The position numbers were made by a program, and so were the translations under genes. The notes below the pieces were generated by a model, which ran no database searches, was not told the DNA's origin, and saw only the letters and a list, made by a program, of their open reading frames with translations. This document shows, piece by piece, positions 18,177 through 28,066 of a stretch of DNA of 64,000 nucleotides. Each line of letters begins with the position of its first letter. Position 1 is the first letter of the stretch. Source of the stretch: Mucilaginibacter straminoryzae (GTDB lineage: Bacteria > Bacteroidota > Bacteroidia > Sphingobacteriales > Sphingobacteriaceae); assembly GCF_022953055.1 (NCBI RefSeq), contig NZ_JALJEJ010000003.1, positions 434,001 to 498,000 of the forward strand, in the 5' to 3' direction.

Positions 18177-18743
18177 TTAATAATTTGCTGCACCTGTTTG
18201 CAGGATAATAGATCCGGCACGCGAAAAATACTTATATATAGAGGGATCACGTAGTTTAACTACCATAACGCCGCGGCGGCTGCTGGCATGTACTACGTAG
18301 CCATTTTGCAGGTAAACGCCTACGTGGCTAAATTTCTTACCGTCAAAATCAAAGAATACCAGGTCGCCCTCTTGCAGTTCGTCTTCGTACTTTCTTTTGA
18401 TCACGTTAATCTGCTGGCTGGTCATCCGGGGAATGTTGATACCATAAACCTGTTGCTCGAGCAGAAAAGTTAAACCAGAGCAATCTACTCCGTTCTTATC
18501 AAGCCCACCGAAACGGTAAGGTGTACCCCACCATTCTTCTATAAAATTATATAACCTGCCGTTCTGGATATCATTTCTATCCACACCCATCATCGCAGCG
18601 TACTTCTCAGCGATAAAATCCTGCGGCTTTACCAGCTCGCCGGGATGACCTTTCATCGCCACCTTACGCGACTTACAGGAAGTAAAAAGAAAGGCAGAAA
18701 ACAGCACAACTGCAACCAGGCGACAAATCAACTTCGAATGCAT
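18177..18743 (-). CDS. NlpC/P60 (C40) cell-wall peptidase lipoprotein
   Basis: 188 residues. The lipobox L-F-T-S-C lies at about residue 23. The NlpC/P60 domain occupies about 65-185: catalytic Cys in V-D-C-S-G-L, His in F-S-H-V-G-V-Y, and a third polar residue in V-V-H-A-S-S. Such enzymes cut D-Glu to diaminopimelate bonds in peptidoglycan. The sequence W-G-T-P-Y-R-F-G-G-x-x-K-x-G-V-D-C is the standard entry to the domain. The protein is probably anchored to the outer membrane facing the periplasm. The gene is alone and convergent with the DUF3857 pair. Confidence 0.92.
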   Translation of the reverse strand: MHSKLICRLVAVVLFSAFLFTSCKSRKVAMKGHPGELVKPQDFIAEKYAAMMGVDRNDIQNGRLYNFIEEWWGTPYRFGGLDKNGVDCSGLTFLLEQQVYGINIPRMTSQQINVIKRKYEDELQEGDLVFFDFDGKKFSHVGVYLQNGYVVHASSRRGVMVVKLRDPSIYKYFSRAGSIILQTGAANY

Positions 18744-18900
18744 ACTATAAATTTACACTGCGTATACGGCGACAGGAAACAGATGTTATTAACATATCAA
18801 CATTGGGGGTTCGCGTCTTCAGTGTCGAGGTGCGGGAGTTTCTGAAAATGCCTTAGACTTTGCTAATAACTCACCACTCGCACCACGCTCCTAGCTCCTG

Positions 18901-21519
18901 CTAACTTTTAATCAATCGCTGTATCTCGTCCAGCTTCATTAACGCTTCAACGGGCGTAAGCGTATTTACGTCGAGGTTATTCAGCGTATCCCGGATTTTC
19001 ACCAGTACAGGGTCATCAATTGAAAACATTTGTAGCTGTACGGCTTGCTTCTGTACCTTCTTAATGCTTTCCTTGATATGTTCGCCGCCGGTACGTTCTG
19101 CTTCCAGCTTCTTTAGAATTTCATTGGCACGTGCCAGCACTTTAGGCGGCATACCTGCCAGCTTCGCCACGTGGATACCAAAACTATGCTCGCTTCCGCC
19201 CGGGACCAGTTTACGCAGGAAGATGATCTGCTGACCAACCTCTTTCACACTCACGTTAAAGTTTTTGATCCTTGGGAACGAATTGTTCAGTTCGTTCAAC
19301 TCATGGTAGTGGGTAGCAAATAGGGTTTTCGCCTTGGCCGATGGATGATTGTGCAAGAATTCGGCAATGGCCCAGGCAATGGAAATACCATCATAAGTAG
19401 AAGTTCCCCGGCCGATCTCGTCCAGCAGGATTAAACTCCTGTCAGAAAGGTTATTCAGGATGCTGGCTGTCTCGTTCATCTCCACCATAAAGGTTGACTC
19501 GCCAGAGGATAGATTATCTGAAGCACCTACCCGGGTAAATATTTTATCGACTACACCTATTGCCGCCTCCTTCGCTGGCACAAAACAGCCCATCTGCGCC
19601 ATCAGTACAATCAAGCCTGTTTGTCTAAGTAGTGCCGATTTACCTGCCATATTCGGACCGGTAATGATAATGATCTGCTGCGATTCAGAATCGAGGTAGA
19701 CATCGTTGGTAATATAAGCCTCGCCCGGCGGCAGATTTTTCTCTATCACCGGGTGGCGGCCGCCTTTAATGTCAATCAGGTTGCTATCGTTCACATAAGG
19801 CTTCACGTAATAGTTCTTTTCAGAAATATTGGCGAAGTTCAGCAGTACATCCAACCTGGCAATCAGTTGCGCGTTCAACTGAATAGGCTTGATATATTCA
19901 GCCAAAGCGTATAATAGTTCGTTGTAGAGCTTGGTTTCTAAAGCTAAGATCTTCTCTTCTGCACCGAGGATCTGCTCTTCGTATTCCTTCAGTTCTGGCG
20001 TAATGTAGCGTTCTGCATTCACCAGCGTTTGCTTCCGGATCCAGTCTGTCGGCACTTTATCGCGATGCGCATGCGTTACTTCAAGATAATAGCCAAACAC
20101 ATTGTTGAAGGCTACTTTTAATGAAGGAATGCCTGTAATCTCGGCCTCTCGTTTTTGAATTTCCAGCAGATAGCCTTTACCACCGTAGGCAATCTTTCGT
20201 AAACGGTCAAGTTCTTCGTTGATACCTTCGGCGATCACACCACCTTTGGCGATCATCACTGGTGGCTCGCTGTTCAACTCCTGGCCTATCTTTTCACAAA
20301 TGAAGGTGCAGGGGTTCAGCTGTTCGCCGATAGCGATCAGTGCTAGGCTTTCTGTTTTCGCACAATATCCTTTGATACTGTCAATTGCTGACAATGCCTT
20401 CTTTAACTGGCAAACTTCGCGCGGGTTAGCTTTTTGCAAGCCGATCTTCGAGATCAACCGTTCCAGGTCGCCGATCTGCCGGATACATTGCTGCAGGTTA
20501 TCACGTAATTCCTCATGGGCAATCAGATGCTCTACTACGTTCAAACGGTCTGTGATTGGCTTGATATCCTTCAAGGGCATCACAATCCAGCGGCGAAGCA
20601 GGCGCGCGCCCATAGGTGTACAGGTATTATCCAGTACATCAGCAAGAGTGACTGCGTTCTCGTTAGCAGAACCCACTAACTCCAGGTTTCGGATGCTAAA
20701 ACGGTCGAGCCAGAGGTAATGCTCCTCCTCTATTCTGCTGATGCCTGATATATGCTGCAGGTTACGGTGTTCGGTCTCGTTCAGGTAATGCAAGGCCACC
20801 CCGGCGGCAACAATGCCCAGGTTCAGCTTATCTACACCAAAACCTTTTAATGATTTTACGCCGAAGTGTTTTAGCAAGGTTTCTTCTGCGTAATCGCCGC
20901 TATAAGGCCACTCGTCGAGCGTGTAGGTATAGAAACGGTCGCCGAACGCATCTTTAAAATCGCTATTCCTGCTTTTGGGATAAATTACCTCGCTTGGGTT
21001 GAAGCTTTGCAGCAGTTTATCGATATAATTGAGGTTTCCCTGCGCCGTCAGAAATTCGCCGGTAGAAATATCGATAAGTGCGATGCCCGCACTGTTCTTT
21101 TCGAAATATAACGAAGCCAGGTAGTTGTTGCGCTTCTGTTGCAGGATGTTATCGCTAACCGCCACACCCGGTGTTACCAGTTCGGTAACGCCACGCTTTA
21201 CGATGGTTTTTGTCGTTTTTGGATCTTCTAACTGATCGCAAATCGCTACCCGCTGACCAGCCCTTACCAACTTAGGCAGATAGGTTTCCAGTGAATGGTG
21301 CGGAAAGCCTGCCAGTTCGATATGCGAAGCAGAGCCATTAGCCCTTTTGGTAAGCACGATACCCAAAATCCCAGCTGCCTTTACAGCATCTTCCCCAAAA
21401 GTTTCGTAAAAGTCGCCTACGCGGAACAGCAGCAAGGCGCCCGGATATTTTGCCTTGATCTGGTTATACTGCTGCATCAGCGGCGTTTCTTTGGTAGCGT
21501 TTTTTGCCAAGCTTGTCAA
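18901..21519 (-). CDS. mutS: DNA mismatch repair protein MutS
   Basis: 872 residues with the full MutS1 layout: the mismatch-reading motif G-D-F-Y-E-T-F-G near the N-terminus, connector, lever and clamp, then the ATPase with Walker A G-P-N-M-A-G-K-S, Walker [13 protein letters not shown] and the signature [10 protein letters not shown]. The C-terminal helices end in [10 protein letters not shown]. No ATG lies before the conserved E-T-P-L-M-Q-Q-Y block, so the start is the TTG at 21517-21519 or possibly the TTG three codons further in. A TAACTTTA box (21532-21539, minus strand) ends 12 nt upstream, implying a very short leader. Confidence 0.96.
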   Translation of the reverse strand: MTSLAKNATKETPLMQQYNQIKAKYPGALLLFRVGDFYETFGEDAVKAAGILGIVLTKRANGSASHIELAGFPHHSLETYLPKLVRAGQRVAICDQLEDPKTTKTIVKRGVTELVTPGVAVSDNILQQKRNNYLASLYFEKNSAGIALIDISTGEFLTAQGNLNYIDKLLQSFNPSEVIYPKSRNSDFKDAFGDRFYTYTLDEWPYSGDYAEETLLKHFGVKSLKGFGVDKLNLGIVAAGVALHYLNETEHRNLQHISGISRIEEEHYLWLDRFSIRNLELVGSANENAVTLADVLDNTCTPMGARLLRRWIVMPLKDIKPITDRLNVVEHLIAHEELRDNLQQCIRQIGDLERLISKIGLQKANPREVCQLKKALSAIDSIKGYCAKTESLALIAIGEQLNPCTFICEKIGQELNSEPPVMIAKGGVIAEGINEELDRLRKIAYGGKGYLLEIQKREAEITGIPSLKVAFNNVFGYYLEVTHAHRDKVPTDWIRKQTLVNAERYITPELKEYEEQILGAEEKILALETKLYNELLYALAEYIKPIQLNAQLIARLDVLLNFANISEKNYYVKPYVNDSNLIDIKGGRHPVIEKNLPPGEAYITNDVYLDSESQQIIIITGPNMAGKSALLRQTGLIVLMAQMGCFVPAKEAAIGVVDKIFTRVGASDNLSSGESTFMVEMNETASILNNLSDRSLILLDEIGRGTSTYDGISIAWAIAEFLHNHPSAKAKTLFATHYHELNELNNSFPRIKNFNVSVKEVGQQIIFLRKLVPGGSEHSFGIHVAKLAGMPPKVLARANEILKKLEAERTGGEHIKESIKKVQKQAVQLQMFSIDDPVLVKIRDTLNNLDVNTLTPVEALMKLDEIQRLIKS

Positions 21520-21531
21520 TAATTTAATCCG

Positions 21532-21539
21532 TAAAGTTA
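21532..21539 (-). promoter_or_regulatory. Probable -7 box for mutS
   Basis: On the minus strand this reads TAACTTTA, 7 of 8 to TAnnTTTG, ending 12 nt before the TTG start of mutS. The placement suggests a 5' leader of only a few nucleotides. Confidence 0.4.
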
Positions 21540-21730
21540 AGGCCTTAACCGCGGATTAAAAGCCGGTGTGGAAAAGTTTGACGGATGTGGAAAGCTTAGT
21601 AGGAGTGGAAAGTTATTGAACTAATCACATCTGCTTTAATCCTCAACTTTCTTCAAAATATTCATTACAATATTTTTACATCTCATACATAAACATATTG
21701 TTTCCTTTGCGTGTATATTAGCTATCAACT

Positions 21731-22627
21731 ATGAAACGTCGTCACTTTTTGTCTGCTGCTTCAGCCGCGCTGGCCGGTGCAGCAATTAGTCGTAACAAAG
21801 CTTTTGCTGCGCTTGCAGATATCCCTTCTTATCAGTTTAAACCGTTAAGGCGAAACATCGGATTCTTTGCAGAACTGGGCGGTACCATTGCCTGGATGGC
21901 TAATAACGAGGGCATTGTTGTGGTAGACGCTGAATTTCCGGTGCCGGCAGGGCATTTAATTGCCGAATTAAGAAAGATGCCGGAAGCGCCATTTCAATAC
22001 CTGATCAATACCCATCACCATGGCGACCATACTTCTGGCAACATTGCCTTTAAAGGGCTGGTGAAACATGTCGCTGCTCATCAGAATTCACTGGCTAACC
22101 AGAAAACGGTAGCACAAGCGCAAAAAACTGAAGATAAACAGTTATACCCCGACATTACTTACAACGAGAAGTGGAAGATTAAGGTAGGTGATGAAAAAAT
22201 CCGGACCTATTACTGGGGACCAGGACATACCAATGGCGACAGCATGATCCATTTCGAGAATGCAAATATCGTTCACACCGGCGACCTGGTGTTTAACCGC
22301 CGCTATCCATTTGTAGACCGTACCGCGGGGGCCTCGGTAGTACACTGGCCGCAGGTGCTCGAGAAAGCGATTAAACAATTTGATAAAGACACCCTGTTTG
22401 TTTTCGGCCATGCTGCCGACCCTGATAAGGTAACCGGTACGGTAGAAGACCTGAAAGCGATGCAGAATTACATGGAGAAACTGACCGCCTTTGTACAGGG
22501 CGAGATCAACGCAGGCAAAACGCGTACGGAGATACTTTCGGCCACTTCTCTGCCTGGCGTTACCGATTGGAAAGGCGAAGGTATCCAACGAAGCCTGACC
22601 GCAGCTTACGAAGAACTTACATTATAA
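21731..22627 (+). CDS. MBL-fold metallohydrolase with Tat-like signal
   Basis: 298 residues. The start M-K-R-R-H-F-L-S with the following Ala-rich stretch looks like a twin-arginine signal, which suggests export as a folded metalloprotein. The metal motif is H-H-H-G-D-H (N-T-H-H-H-G-D-H-T-S-G), with later ligands in G-P-G-H-T and in F-G-H-A. The overall pattern resembles periplasmic beta-lactamase-fold hydrolases of the SoxH/quinoprotein-associated type, not a confirmed beta-lactamase. The substrate is unknown. The gene ends at an 18-bp perfect hairpin. Confidence 0.88.
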   Translation: MKRRHFLSAASAALAGAAISRNKAFAALADIPSYQFKPLRRNIGFFAELGGTIAWMANNEGIVVVDAEFPVPAGHLIAELRKMPEAPFQYLINTHHHGDHTSGNIAFKGLVKHVAAHQNSLANQKTVAQAQKTEDKQLYPDITYNEKWKIKVGDEKIRTYYWGPGHTNGDSMIHFENANIVHTGDLVFNRRYPFVDRTAGASVVHWPQVLEKAIKQFDKDTLFVFGHAADPDKVTGTVEDLKAMQNYMEKLTAFVQGEINAGKTRTEILSATSLPGVTDWKGEGIQRSLTAAYEELTL

Positions 22628-22665
22628 CAATAAGGGCTTGGTTAATTAACCAAGCCCTTATTGTT
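22626..22665. terminator. Long perfect hairpin between convergent genes
   Basis: The arms 22626-22643 and 22648-22665 are perfect reverse complements (18 bp) around loop AATT. The left arm overlaps the stop codon of the MBL gene. It serves as a bidirectional terminator with the convergent outer-membrane gene. Confidence 0.9.
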
Positions 22666-22680
22666 GATAAAGATGGGTAA

Positions 22681-23784
22681 TTACAACCTGAAGGTTACAC
22701 CCATATTAATCACATAGTCTGCAAAGGCAGCATCGCCATGTGCCGGGTTACCGGTTAGTTCGGTAGTGATATGATCTGCAAAGCTAACGGTACGGTTACG
22801 CACAATAGCGATAGGCACATTCGCATAAATTGATACATTTTTCACCCTGTAGAAAATGCTTGGCTCTGCGGAAATAATATAGCCTGGTCTGCGGAAACCG
22901 GCACTACCACCAACAAGATCGCGGGATGGTAAACATTCGTCGCGCACACCGGCCATAAACACAAATTTACCTGCTTCGTAACTTAAGCCACCACGGATCA
23001 TAAACTGATCGGGAACACTCATTACGTCACTCGTATTAGCCACTGCCGTAGCGCTTGGCGTACCACCGCGCGCAGAAGACACCCCGTTTTGTTCGCGGGG
23101 GCTAAGCAAATAGTAAAAGTTACCATACACCCCTAGTTTGTGGCTGAAGTTGTAGTAGGTATTCGCTTCGAATGAAAAGCCGGTGCCACCATCACCTAAT
23201 TGAATAGATTGATCAACCGGACCTAAACGCCGTGTACCATTAGGGCCAACATTGTAGAAATAGTCCTGGTAATTGTACGCACCTGTAGCGAACTTGATGC
23301 CCAACCCTAACTGGATATTTCCTTTAGTCGCCTTAGCCGGGTTTAACAACCAGGCATAACCAGATACCCGAATATCGCCCAGGCCTGCTGAATGGGTGGT
23401 GTTACGGTTAACACCACCGTGCTCATACAACGACGACCGGCTGTTGATCAGGATAGGAATATCCGCCGATAGCGACCATCTTGAATTGAACAAACGGGTA
23501 ATGGTGATATCCTGCGTGTAGGAATGGTTGATCACGTTCGTACCCTGCGCTATCCGTTGTTTTTGTTCTTCTGTACCTACGAAGTGACGGAAAGAGCGGT
23601 AATAACGAATATTGTTGTTCAGCAACCAGCCAGACATATTCAGGTGGGCGCTATCCGGGTGCTCATCCATAGAGCACAAACCACCCGTACTGCGAATGGC
23701 CACGCAACCCTGCGCCATGGTGCGCTGCGTAAGCAATGGCGCACACATTAAACATAAAGCAAAAAATTTAAAAGTAGATTTCAT
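22681..23784 (-). CDS. Predicted outer-membrane beta-barrel protein of unknown function
   Basis: 367 residues with a signal peptide (ending near T-M-A-Q). The mature protein is a series of amphipathic beta strands with many Tyr, Phe, Gly and Asn, and it ends in V-T-F-R-L, a typical C-terminal barrel signature. Three cysteines lie within the first 15 mature residues or so (G-C-V-A-I-R-S, G-L-C-S) and one near residue 290. I do not recognise a characterised family; it resembles unnamed transporter-type barrel proteins. It stands alone. Confidence 0.75.
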   Translation of the reverse strand: MKSTFKFFALCLMCAPLLTQRTMAQGCVAIRSTGGLCSMDEHPDSAHLNMSGWLLNNNIRYYRSFRHFVGTEEQKQRIAQGTNVINHSYTQDITITRLFNSRWSLSADIPILINSRSSLYEHGGVNRNTTHSAGLGDIRVSGYAWLLNPAKATKGNIQLGLGIKFATGAYNYQDYFYNVGPNGTRRLGPVDQSIQLGDGGTGFSFEANTYYNFSHKLGVYGNFYYLLSPREQNGVSSARGGTPSATAVANTSDVMSVPDQFMIRGGLSYEAGKFVFMAGVRDECLPSRDLVGGSAGFRRPGYIISAEPSIFYRVKNVSIYANVPIAIVRNRTVSFADHITTELTGNPAHGDAAFADYVINMGVTFRL

Positions 23785-23964
23785 CTCAAATTGAAATAAG
23801 ATTTAATGGTTAAACAAAAATTGGCTTTACAAGTATATCCAGCTAATCCCATATAAACAACACAGCGCGTGTATTTCATACAATAAGCGTTACAAAGCGG
23901 CTCTTTTACGAATATTTCCTATTATAGAAATAATTTTTAATATTCATATAAAATTTAAAGTGAT

Positions 23965-24369
23965 ATGCAACCTGTAACCTTTAACTGGCTGGCTGTATTA
24001 ATAGCAGCTTTAAGCGCATTTTTTGTAGGCGGACTATGGTTTTCCCCTATTCTTTTCGGTAATATCTGGCTAAAAGAAAGCGGACTGACGCGTGAAATTG
24101 TAGCTACCGGCAACAAGGGCAAGATATTTGGGATGACGGCCGTCTTCTCATTCATTATGGCGGTAATGCTCAATACGTTTATCAGCGGAATGCACGCCGA
24201 TCTGCATATGTCCACCATGATTGGCGTCCATGCAGGAATGATCAGCTTTAGCGCCATAGCCATTAACAGCCTTTTCGAACTAAAATCATGGAAATATATT
24301 TTCATCAATGGCGGTTACACCTTAATCTCCCTGATCTTGATGGGATTGATCATTGGTGCGTGGAAGTAG
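23965..24369 (+). CDS. DUF1761 small integral membrane protein
   Basis: 134 residues with four hydrophobic segments (about 8-28, 50-72, 84-104, 112-132). The N-terminal N-W-L-A-V-L...G-G-L-W-F-S-P-I-L-F-G-x-x-W and the internal G-M-H-A-D-L-H are characteristic of the DUF1761 family. It is an inner membrane protein of unknown role and stands alone, convergent with an aldo/keto reductase gene. Confidence 0.85.
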   Translation: MQPVTFNWLAVLIAALSAFFVGGLWFSPILFGNIWLKESGLTREIVATGNKGKIFGMTAVFSFIMAVMLNTFISGMHADLHMSTMIGVHAGMISFSAIAINSLFELKSWKYIFINGGYTLISLILMGLIIGAWK

Positions 24370-24435
24370 CGGTATGAACCGGTAATTGACAGCGTCAAAG
24401 ATAACATCGAAAACGAGGAAGAAGAAGCATGATAA

Positions 24436-24473
24436 AAATAAAAATGGCCGCGATAAAACGGCCATTTTTATTT
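24436..24473. terminator. Bidirectional hairpin terminator
   Basis: The 15-bp perfect arms 24436-24450 and 24459-24473 (GGCCG core with A/T flanks) surround an 8-nt loop. It lies just before the end of the aldo/keto reductase gene and after the DUF1761 gene. Confidence 0.9.
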
Positions 24474-24475
24474 GG

Positions 24476-25336
24476 TTATACCGCGTTCGCGATATTATTC
24501 AATTCCTCCATGTCCAGCTCGCTCAACTCCAGATCAGCAGCTTTCATGTTTTCCTCCAGATGTTTAACGCTTGACGTACCCGGTATCAGCAGGATGTTAT
24601 CTTTATGATGCAACAACCAGCTTAAAGCAACCTGGTGTACCGTTGCCTGGTTACGCTCTGCCACGCGTTTTAGTGTCTCCACAGCATGTACGTTTCCGCC
24701 GCTTAAAGGATACCATGGAATAAAGGCGATGTTATGCTCTTCACAATATTCCAGTACATCTTCCCACTTACGGTTATCCACGCTATACATATTCTGCACG
24801 GACACCACTTCAAAAAACTGCTGCGCCAGTTTAATATCGTCAACACTCACTTCAGACAGGCCAATATGACGGATCTTTTCTTCCTTTTGCGCCTTTTGCA
24901 AAAACTCGAATGTACGTTCTGCAGGTACCTTCGGATCGATGCGATGTAACTGGTATAGATCGATCCATTGCAGTTTCAGCCTTTTCAGGCTTCCTTCCAA
25001 AGCTTCTTTCAAATGCTCCGGGCTGGAATCAACAGGCCATTGGTTAGGGCCGGTACGCAGCAAGCCACCTTTGGTACCGATCACCAGTTCGGGTGGATAC
25101 GGATATAAGGCTTCGGCGATCAGTTCTTCAGAAACATTAGGTCCGTAACTATCGGCAGTATCTATAAAGTTTACGCCTAATTCTATCGCGCGTTTCAATA
25201 CCCGTAAAGACTCTTCCTTATCAGCCGGAGGTCCCCAGATCCCTTCACCGGTAATACGCATCGCTCCGTAACCCAACCGCTTAACCGGCAAGTCGCCCCC
25301 CAAAATAAACTCTTCTTTAAAATTAGCTTTGCTCAT
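24476..25336 (-). CDS. Aldo/keto reductase
   Basis: 286 residues. The catalytic tetrad is readable: Asp in F-I-D-T-A-D-S-Y-G, Tyr in the same block, Lys in I-G-T-K-G-G, and His in Y-Q-L-H-R-I-D. The C-terminal L-I-P-G-T-S-S-V-K-H-L-E-E-N is the NADPH-binding end of the family. It most resembles the bacterial general aldo/keto reductases that follow the G-Y-G-A-M-R-I-T-G-E-G start. It is a cytoplasmic oxidoreductase of carbonyls; the substrate is not predictable. Confidence 0.92.
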   Translation of the reverse strand: MSKANFKEEFILGGDLPVKRLGYGAMRITGEGIWGPPADKEESLRVLKRAIELGVNFIDTADSYGPNVSEELIAEALYPYPPELVIGTKGGLLRTGPNQWPVDSSPEHLKEALEGSLKRLKLQWIDLYQLHRIDPKVPAERTFEFLQKAQKEEKIRHIGLSEVSVDDIKLAQQFFEVVSVQNMYSVDNRKWEDVLEYCEEHNIAFIPWYPLSGGNVHAVETLKRVAERNQATVHQVALSWLLHHKDNILLIPGTSSVKHLEENMKAADLELSELDMEELNNIANAV

Positions 25337-25409
25337 TGTTTTATGATTTAAACTAAAAACATCCTAAGTAAAAAGAATGTTTATGAGTTAAAGTAATGCG
25401 ATTGTAAAT

Positions 25410-25631
25410 ATGAAACGTCAATTCTACAAAGTAATCTTATCTGCAGCGGTGGTAGCTGCCTTAGCAAGCTGTAAGGGCGGAGTATCCGGCAAAGGCCAGG
25501 ATTCTACCATGCTGGATACCAATGCGCGCGATTCTACGGCTGCACGGAACACCTCCGCTCAAAAAATGGATTCTGCCGCTAACAACACTGCGAAGAAAGA
25601 TACCGCCGTAAAAGATACCATGAGGAAGTAA
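25410..25631 (+). CDS. Small putative lipoprotein
   Basis: 73 residues. A basic start and hydrophobic stretch lead to the lipobox L-A-S-C at about residue 21. The mature part (about 50 residues) is hydrophilic, rich in Asp, Thr, Ala, Lys and Ser, with repeated D-S/D-T pairs, and is predicted to be disordered. No family is recognised. It is followed by a good terminator, which supports a real transcription unit. Confidence 0.7.
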   Translation: MKRQFYKVILSAAVVAALASCKGGVSGKGQDSTMLDTNARDSTAARNTSAQKMDSAANNTAKKDTAVKDTMRK

Positions 25632-25657
25632 CGCTCCTGCAACTACCTATGAATGTG

Positions 25658-25687
25658 AAAGCATGGCCTTAAAAACCATGCTTTTTT
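25658..25687. terminator. Intrinsic terminator
   Basis: AAAGCATGG (25658-25666) pairs with CCATGCTTT (25676-25684), followed by more T. It lies after the small lipoprotein gene and before the end of the convergent methyltransferase gene. Confidence 0.85.
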
Positions 25688-26465
25688 ATTTTTTGCAAAG
25701 AAAGATCATCTCATTTGGGTTAATGCCGTATTTACGGGCATCCTCCGGGTTCATTTGCTTGCCGTACAAGTCTACTGCAACGGTGAAACCAGCTTTTTTT
25801 AACCGTTCCAGGTAATCACGTCCGTAAAGCCTTACGCCGCTATGCCCTCGTAACACTTCTTTTCGCTCTTTTGCATCGGTGATAAAAGCAGCCTCGTAAG
25901 TACGGTCGCGGCCGATAGCCATCGGTACCTGGAAGATCCCCCAGCCGCCGGGTGTCATCACACGATATAGCTCGCGTAAGGCCTGCTGGTCGTCATCCAC
26001 ATACTCCAGTACGTGATTACAAAGGATCACATCAAAGCTGCCGTCACCATAAGGCATTTTGGACACATCCACCTCCTCTACTTCGGTCACGTCTCTTAGA
26101 TGGTAAGCATCCGGAGATTTATCACAGCGGGTGTATTTAAGATTTGAGCGTTTAACCAACTGATCAAACAACGGCTTTTCTGGCGCTATATGAAGCAGCC
26201 TGATAGTGGCCGAAGATCTAAACAGCGGTGTTTTGTTTTTTAAAAAAAGATACTGCAGCCGGTGCCCTGGTAACGACTGGCAGTTGATGCACCTGTTATG
26301 CTTACCGCCAGAAAGCCCCTTCGGCGCAAATTCTTTATAAATAGCCCGGCAAAGCGGGCATTCAACCTTATCACCTCTGTACAGGCGCAACTGCTGATTT
26401 TGCAGCCAGCGCCTGTAGCGTTTCACCAATCCATAAGGAATATACGGCTTCAGGGCCTCAAGCAT
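25686..26465 (-). CDS. Class I SAM-dependent methyltransferase with N-terminal zinc-ribbon-like motif
   Basis: 259 residues. Residues about 36-65 contain C-P-L-C and C-I-N-C, a possible zinc ribbon. A Methyltransf_11-type domain follows (about 85-220): L-L-H-I-A-P-E in place of the usual glycine loop, then V-D-V-S-K-M-P-Y-G-D-G-S-F-D-V-I-L-C-N-H-V-L-E-Y-V motif-4-like block and the L-x-P-G-G strand. The same fold occurs in small-molecule and surface-polysaccharide methylases. The substrate is unknown. A 16-bp gap separates it from the YciI-like gene upstream on the same strand. Confidence 0.85.
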   Translation of the reverse strand: MLEALKPYIPYGLVKRYRRWLQNQQLRLYRGDKVECPLCRAIYKEFAPKGLSGGKHNRCINCQSLPGHRLQYLFLKNKTPLFRSSATIRLLHIAPEKPLFDQLVKRSNLKYTRCDKSPDAYHLRDVTEVEEVDVSKMPYGDGSFDVILCNHVLEYVDDDQQALRELYRVMTPGGWGIFQVPMAIGRDRTYEAAFITDAKERKEVLRGHSGVRLYGRDYLERLKKAGFTVAVDLYGKQMNPEDARKYGINPNEMIFLCKK

Positions 26466-26481
26466 ATTTTTCCATTATCGT

Positions 26482-26772
26482 TTACACATCGGCAACCTTA
26501 ATTGGCTTAATGTCTACCGTTTCCCACACTTTTTGCGTCACATACGGCTCTCCCTGTTTCCAGGCTTCCAGTTCGTCATCAGATTCAAACTGCACCATCA
26601 TTACAGAGCCAATCATTTTTCCTTCTGCATTTAATATCGCACCGGCTTTTATAAAATTGCCTGTTTCTTTAAGCGCACGTACACCGTCTAAATGGTGCGG
26701 CCTTACATCAAGCCTTCTTTGTAAAGCCTCTGTATCGGTGTAATCATATGCGGTAATTAAATACTGGTTCAT
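26482..26772 (-). CDS. YciI-like protein
   Basis: 96 residues. The pattern Y-L-I-T-A-Y-D...R-P-H-H-L-D-G-V-R-A-L-K-E-T-G...A-G-A-I-L and F-E-S-D-D-E-L-E-A-W fits the YciI/YCII family of dimeric alpha-beta-barrel proteins, with the conserved His in the R-x-x-H-L segment. They are cytoplasmic and mostly uncharacterised. A minus-strand TATACTTG box at 26808-26815 is a plausible promoter. It probably forms a two-gene unit with the downstream methyltransferase. Confidence 0.85.
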   Translation of the reverse strand: MNQYLITAYDYTDTEALQRRLDVRPHHLDGVRALKETGNFIKAGAILNAEGKMIGSVMMVQFESDDELEAWKQGEPYVTQKVWETVDIKPIKVADV

Positions 26773-26869
26773 GGTTGTTAAGTTTATATGCTAATAGTGA
26801 AATTCAACAAGTATAGGAATTGTTTGCATTAATCACACTTGCACCTATAGCGAATAAGTGTATTTTTTA

Positions 26870-26877
26870 CATATTTG
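26870..26877 (+). promoter_or_regulatory. Probable -7 box for galK
   Basis: CATATTTG matches TAnnTTTG at 7 of 8 positions and ends 22 nt before the galK ATG at 26900. Confidence 0.4.
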
Positions 26878-26899
26878 CCAGAACAATACATCAAAGCAT

Positions 26900-28066
26900 A
26901 TGAACCAGCACCTGTTGCAGCAATTCCAACAAATATTTAATCAACCAGCGCAGAACTTGTTTTTCTCTCCCGGCCGCGTTAACCTGATTGGCGAACATAT
27001 CGATTACAACGGCGGTTTAGTGATGCCTTGTGCCATTACCCCGGGTACCTATCTTGTTATTGCCCCAAATCAGGACAACGTATTCCGTTTCAGAAGCCTG
27101 AACTTTGACGATAAAGCTGAAATACCTGTAGGCAGTGATTATCAGAAACAGGGAAGCGTTTGGTATAACTATCCAATGGGTGTAATTACCTATTTTTTGA
27201 AAGAAGGTAAACAATTGCAGGGACTGGATATGCTATATTACGGTGATATTCCTATCGGATCTGGTTTATCTTCTTCCGCCTCTATCGAGGTTGCCACAGC
27301 TTTTGCATTGAATCAGTTATTCAATTCGGGCTTTAGTAAGCTGGAACTGGTGAAACTTTCTAAGTGGGTAGAGAATGTGTTCATCGGGTTGAATAGTGGG
27401 ATTATGGATCAGTTTGCGGTTGCTTTCGGCGAGAAAGATAAGGCGCTGAAATTAAACTGCGATACGTTGGATTATGAGCCTGTCGATTGCAAATTGGGCG
27501 ATTACCTGTTAGCTATCATTAATACCAACAAATTGCGCAAACTAGCGGAATCTAAATACAACGAACGCGTGCAGGAATGCCAGACTGCTTTGAAAGCATT
27601 ACAACAAGAGCTAAGCATTGATAACCTTTGCGATATTGATACAGCTACTTATAACCAGCACGAGCACTTAATTACTGACGAGACCGTTAAGAAACGCGCA
27701 CGCCACGTGATTGAAGAAAACGACCGGGTGAAGCTGGCTGCAAAAGAACTTGCTGCGAACAACCTGAAAGGTTTCGGCGAACTGATGTTTGCCTCGCATC
27801 AATCACTGCGCGACTTGTACGAGGTAAGCGGCAAAGAACTGGATACTATTGCTGATTACGGCCGCACCAACCCCGATGTTGCCGGTGCACGTATGACCGG
27901 TGCAGGCTTTGGTGGCTGCGGTATCGCCCTGGTTAAAAAAGATGGATTCGACCGTTTTGTGAAAGAATTTACTGATTACTATACCGAAAAAATCGGCTAC
28001 GCCCCTTCTGTTTACAGTTCACTGATCGGCGATGGTGTGGGTGAATTAAGTATGGCAGATGCGTAA
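26900..28066 (+). CDS. galK: Galactokinase
   Basis: 388 residues from the ATG at 26900; a GTG 42 bp earlier is in frame but sits in the promoter region. GHMP-kinase motifs are complete: F-S-P-G-R-V-N-L-I-G-E-H-I-D-Y-N-G-G (galactose-binding), G-D-I-P-I-G-S-G-L-S-S-S-A-S (ATP loop), and M-T-G-A-G-F-G-G-C (C-terminal motif). It phosphorylates galactose at C1 in the Leloir pathway. No other gal gene is adjacent. Its 3' end overlaps a SpoU-type methyltransferase gene by 8 bp, so the two are co-transcribed, although no functional link is obvious. Confidence 0.95.
   Translation: MNQHLLQQFQQIFNQPAQNLFFSPGRVNLIGEHIDYNGGLVMPCAITPGTYLVIAPNQDNVFRFRSLNFDDKAEIPVGSDYQKQGSVWYNYPMGVITYFLKEGKQLQGLDMLYYGDIPIGSGLSSSASIEVATAFALNQLFNSGFSKLELVKLSKWVENVFIGLNSGIMDQFAVAFGEKDKALKLNCDTLDYEPVDCKLGDYLLAIINTNKLRKLAESKYNERVQECQTALKALQQELSIDNLCDIDTATYNQHEHLITDETVKKRARHVIEENDRVKLAAKELAANNLKGFGELMFASHQSLRDLYEVSGKELDTIADYGRTNPDVAGARMTGAGFGGCGIALVKKDGFDRFVKEFTDYYTEKIGYAPSVYSSLIGDGVGELSMADA

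Noticed and set aside
20219..20719. 166-codon antisense frame in mutS
   Set aside because: It lies wholly inside a conserved MutS coding region and has the Ser/Arg-rich look of a shadow frame.
21731..22627. Calling the MBL gene a beta-lactamase resistance gene
   Set aside because: The metal motif is shared by many hydrolases; the Tat-type signal and overall pattern do not identify a beta-lactamase.
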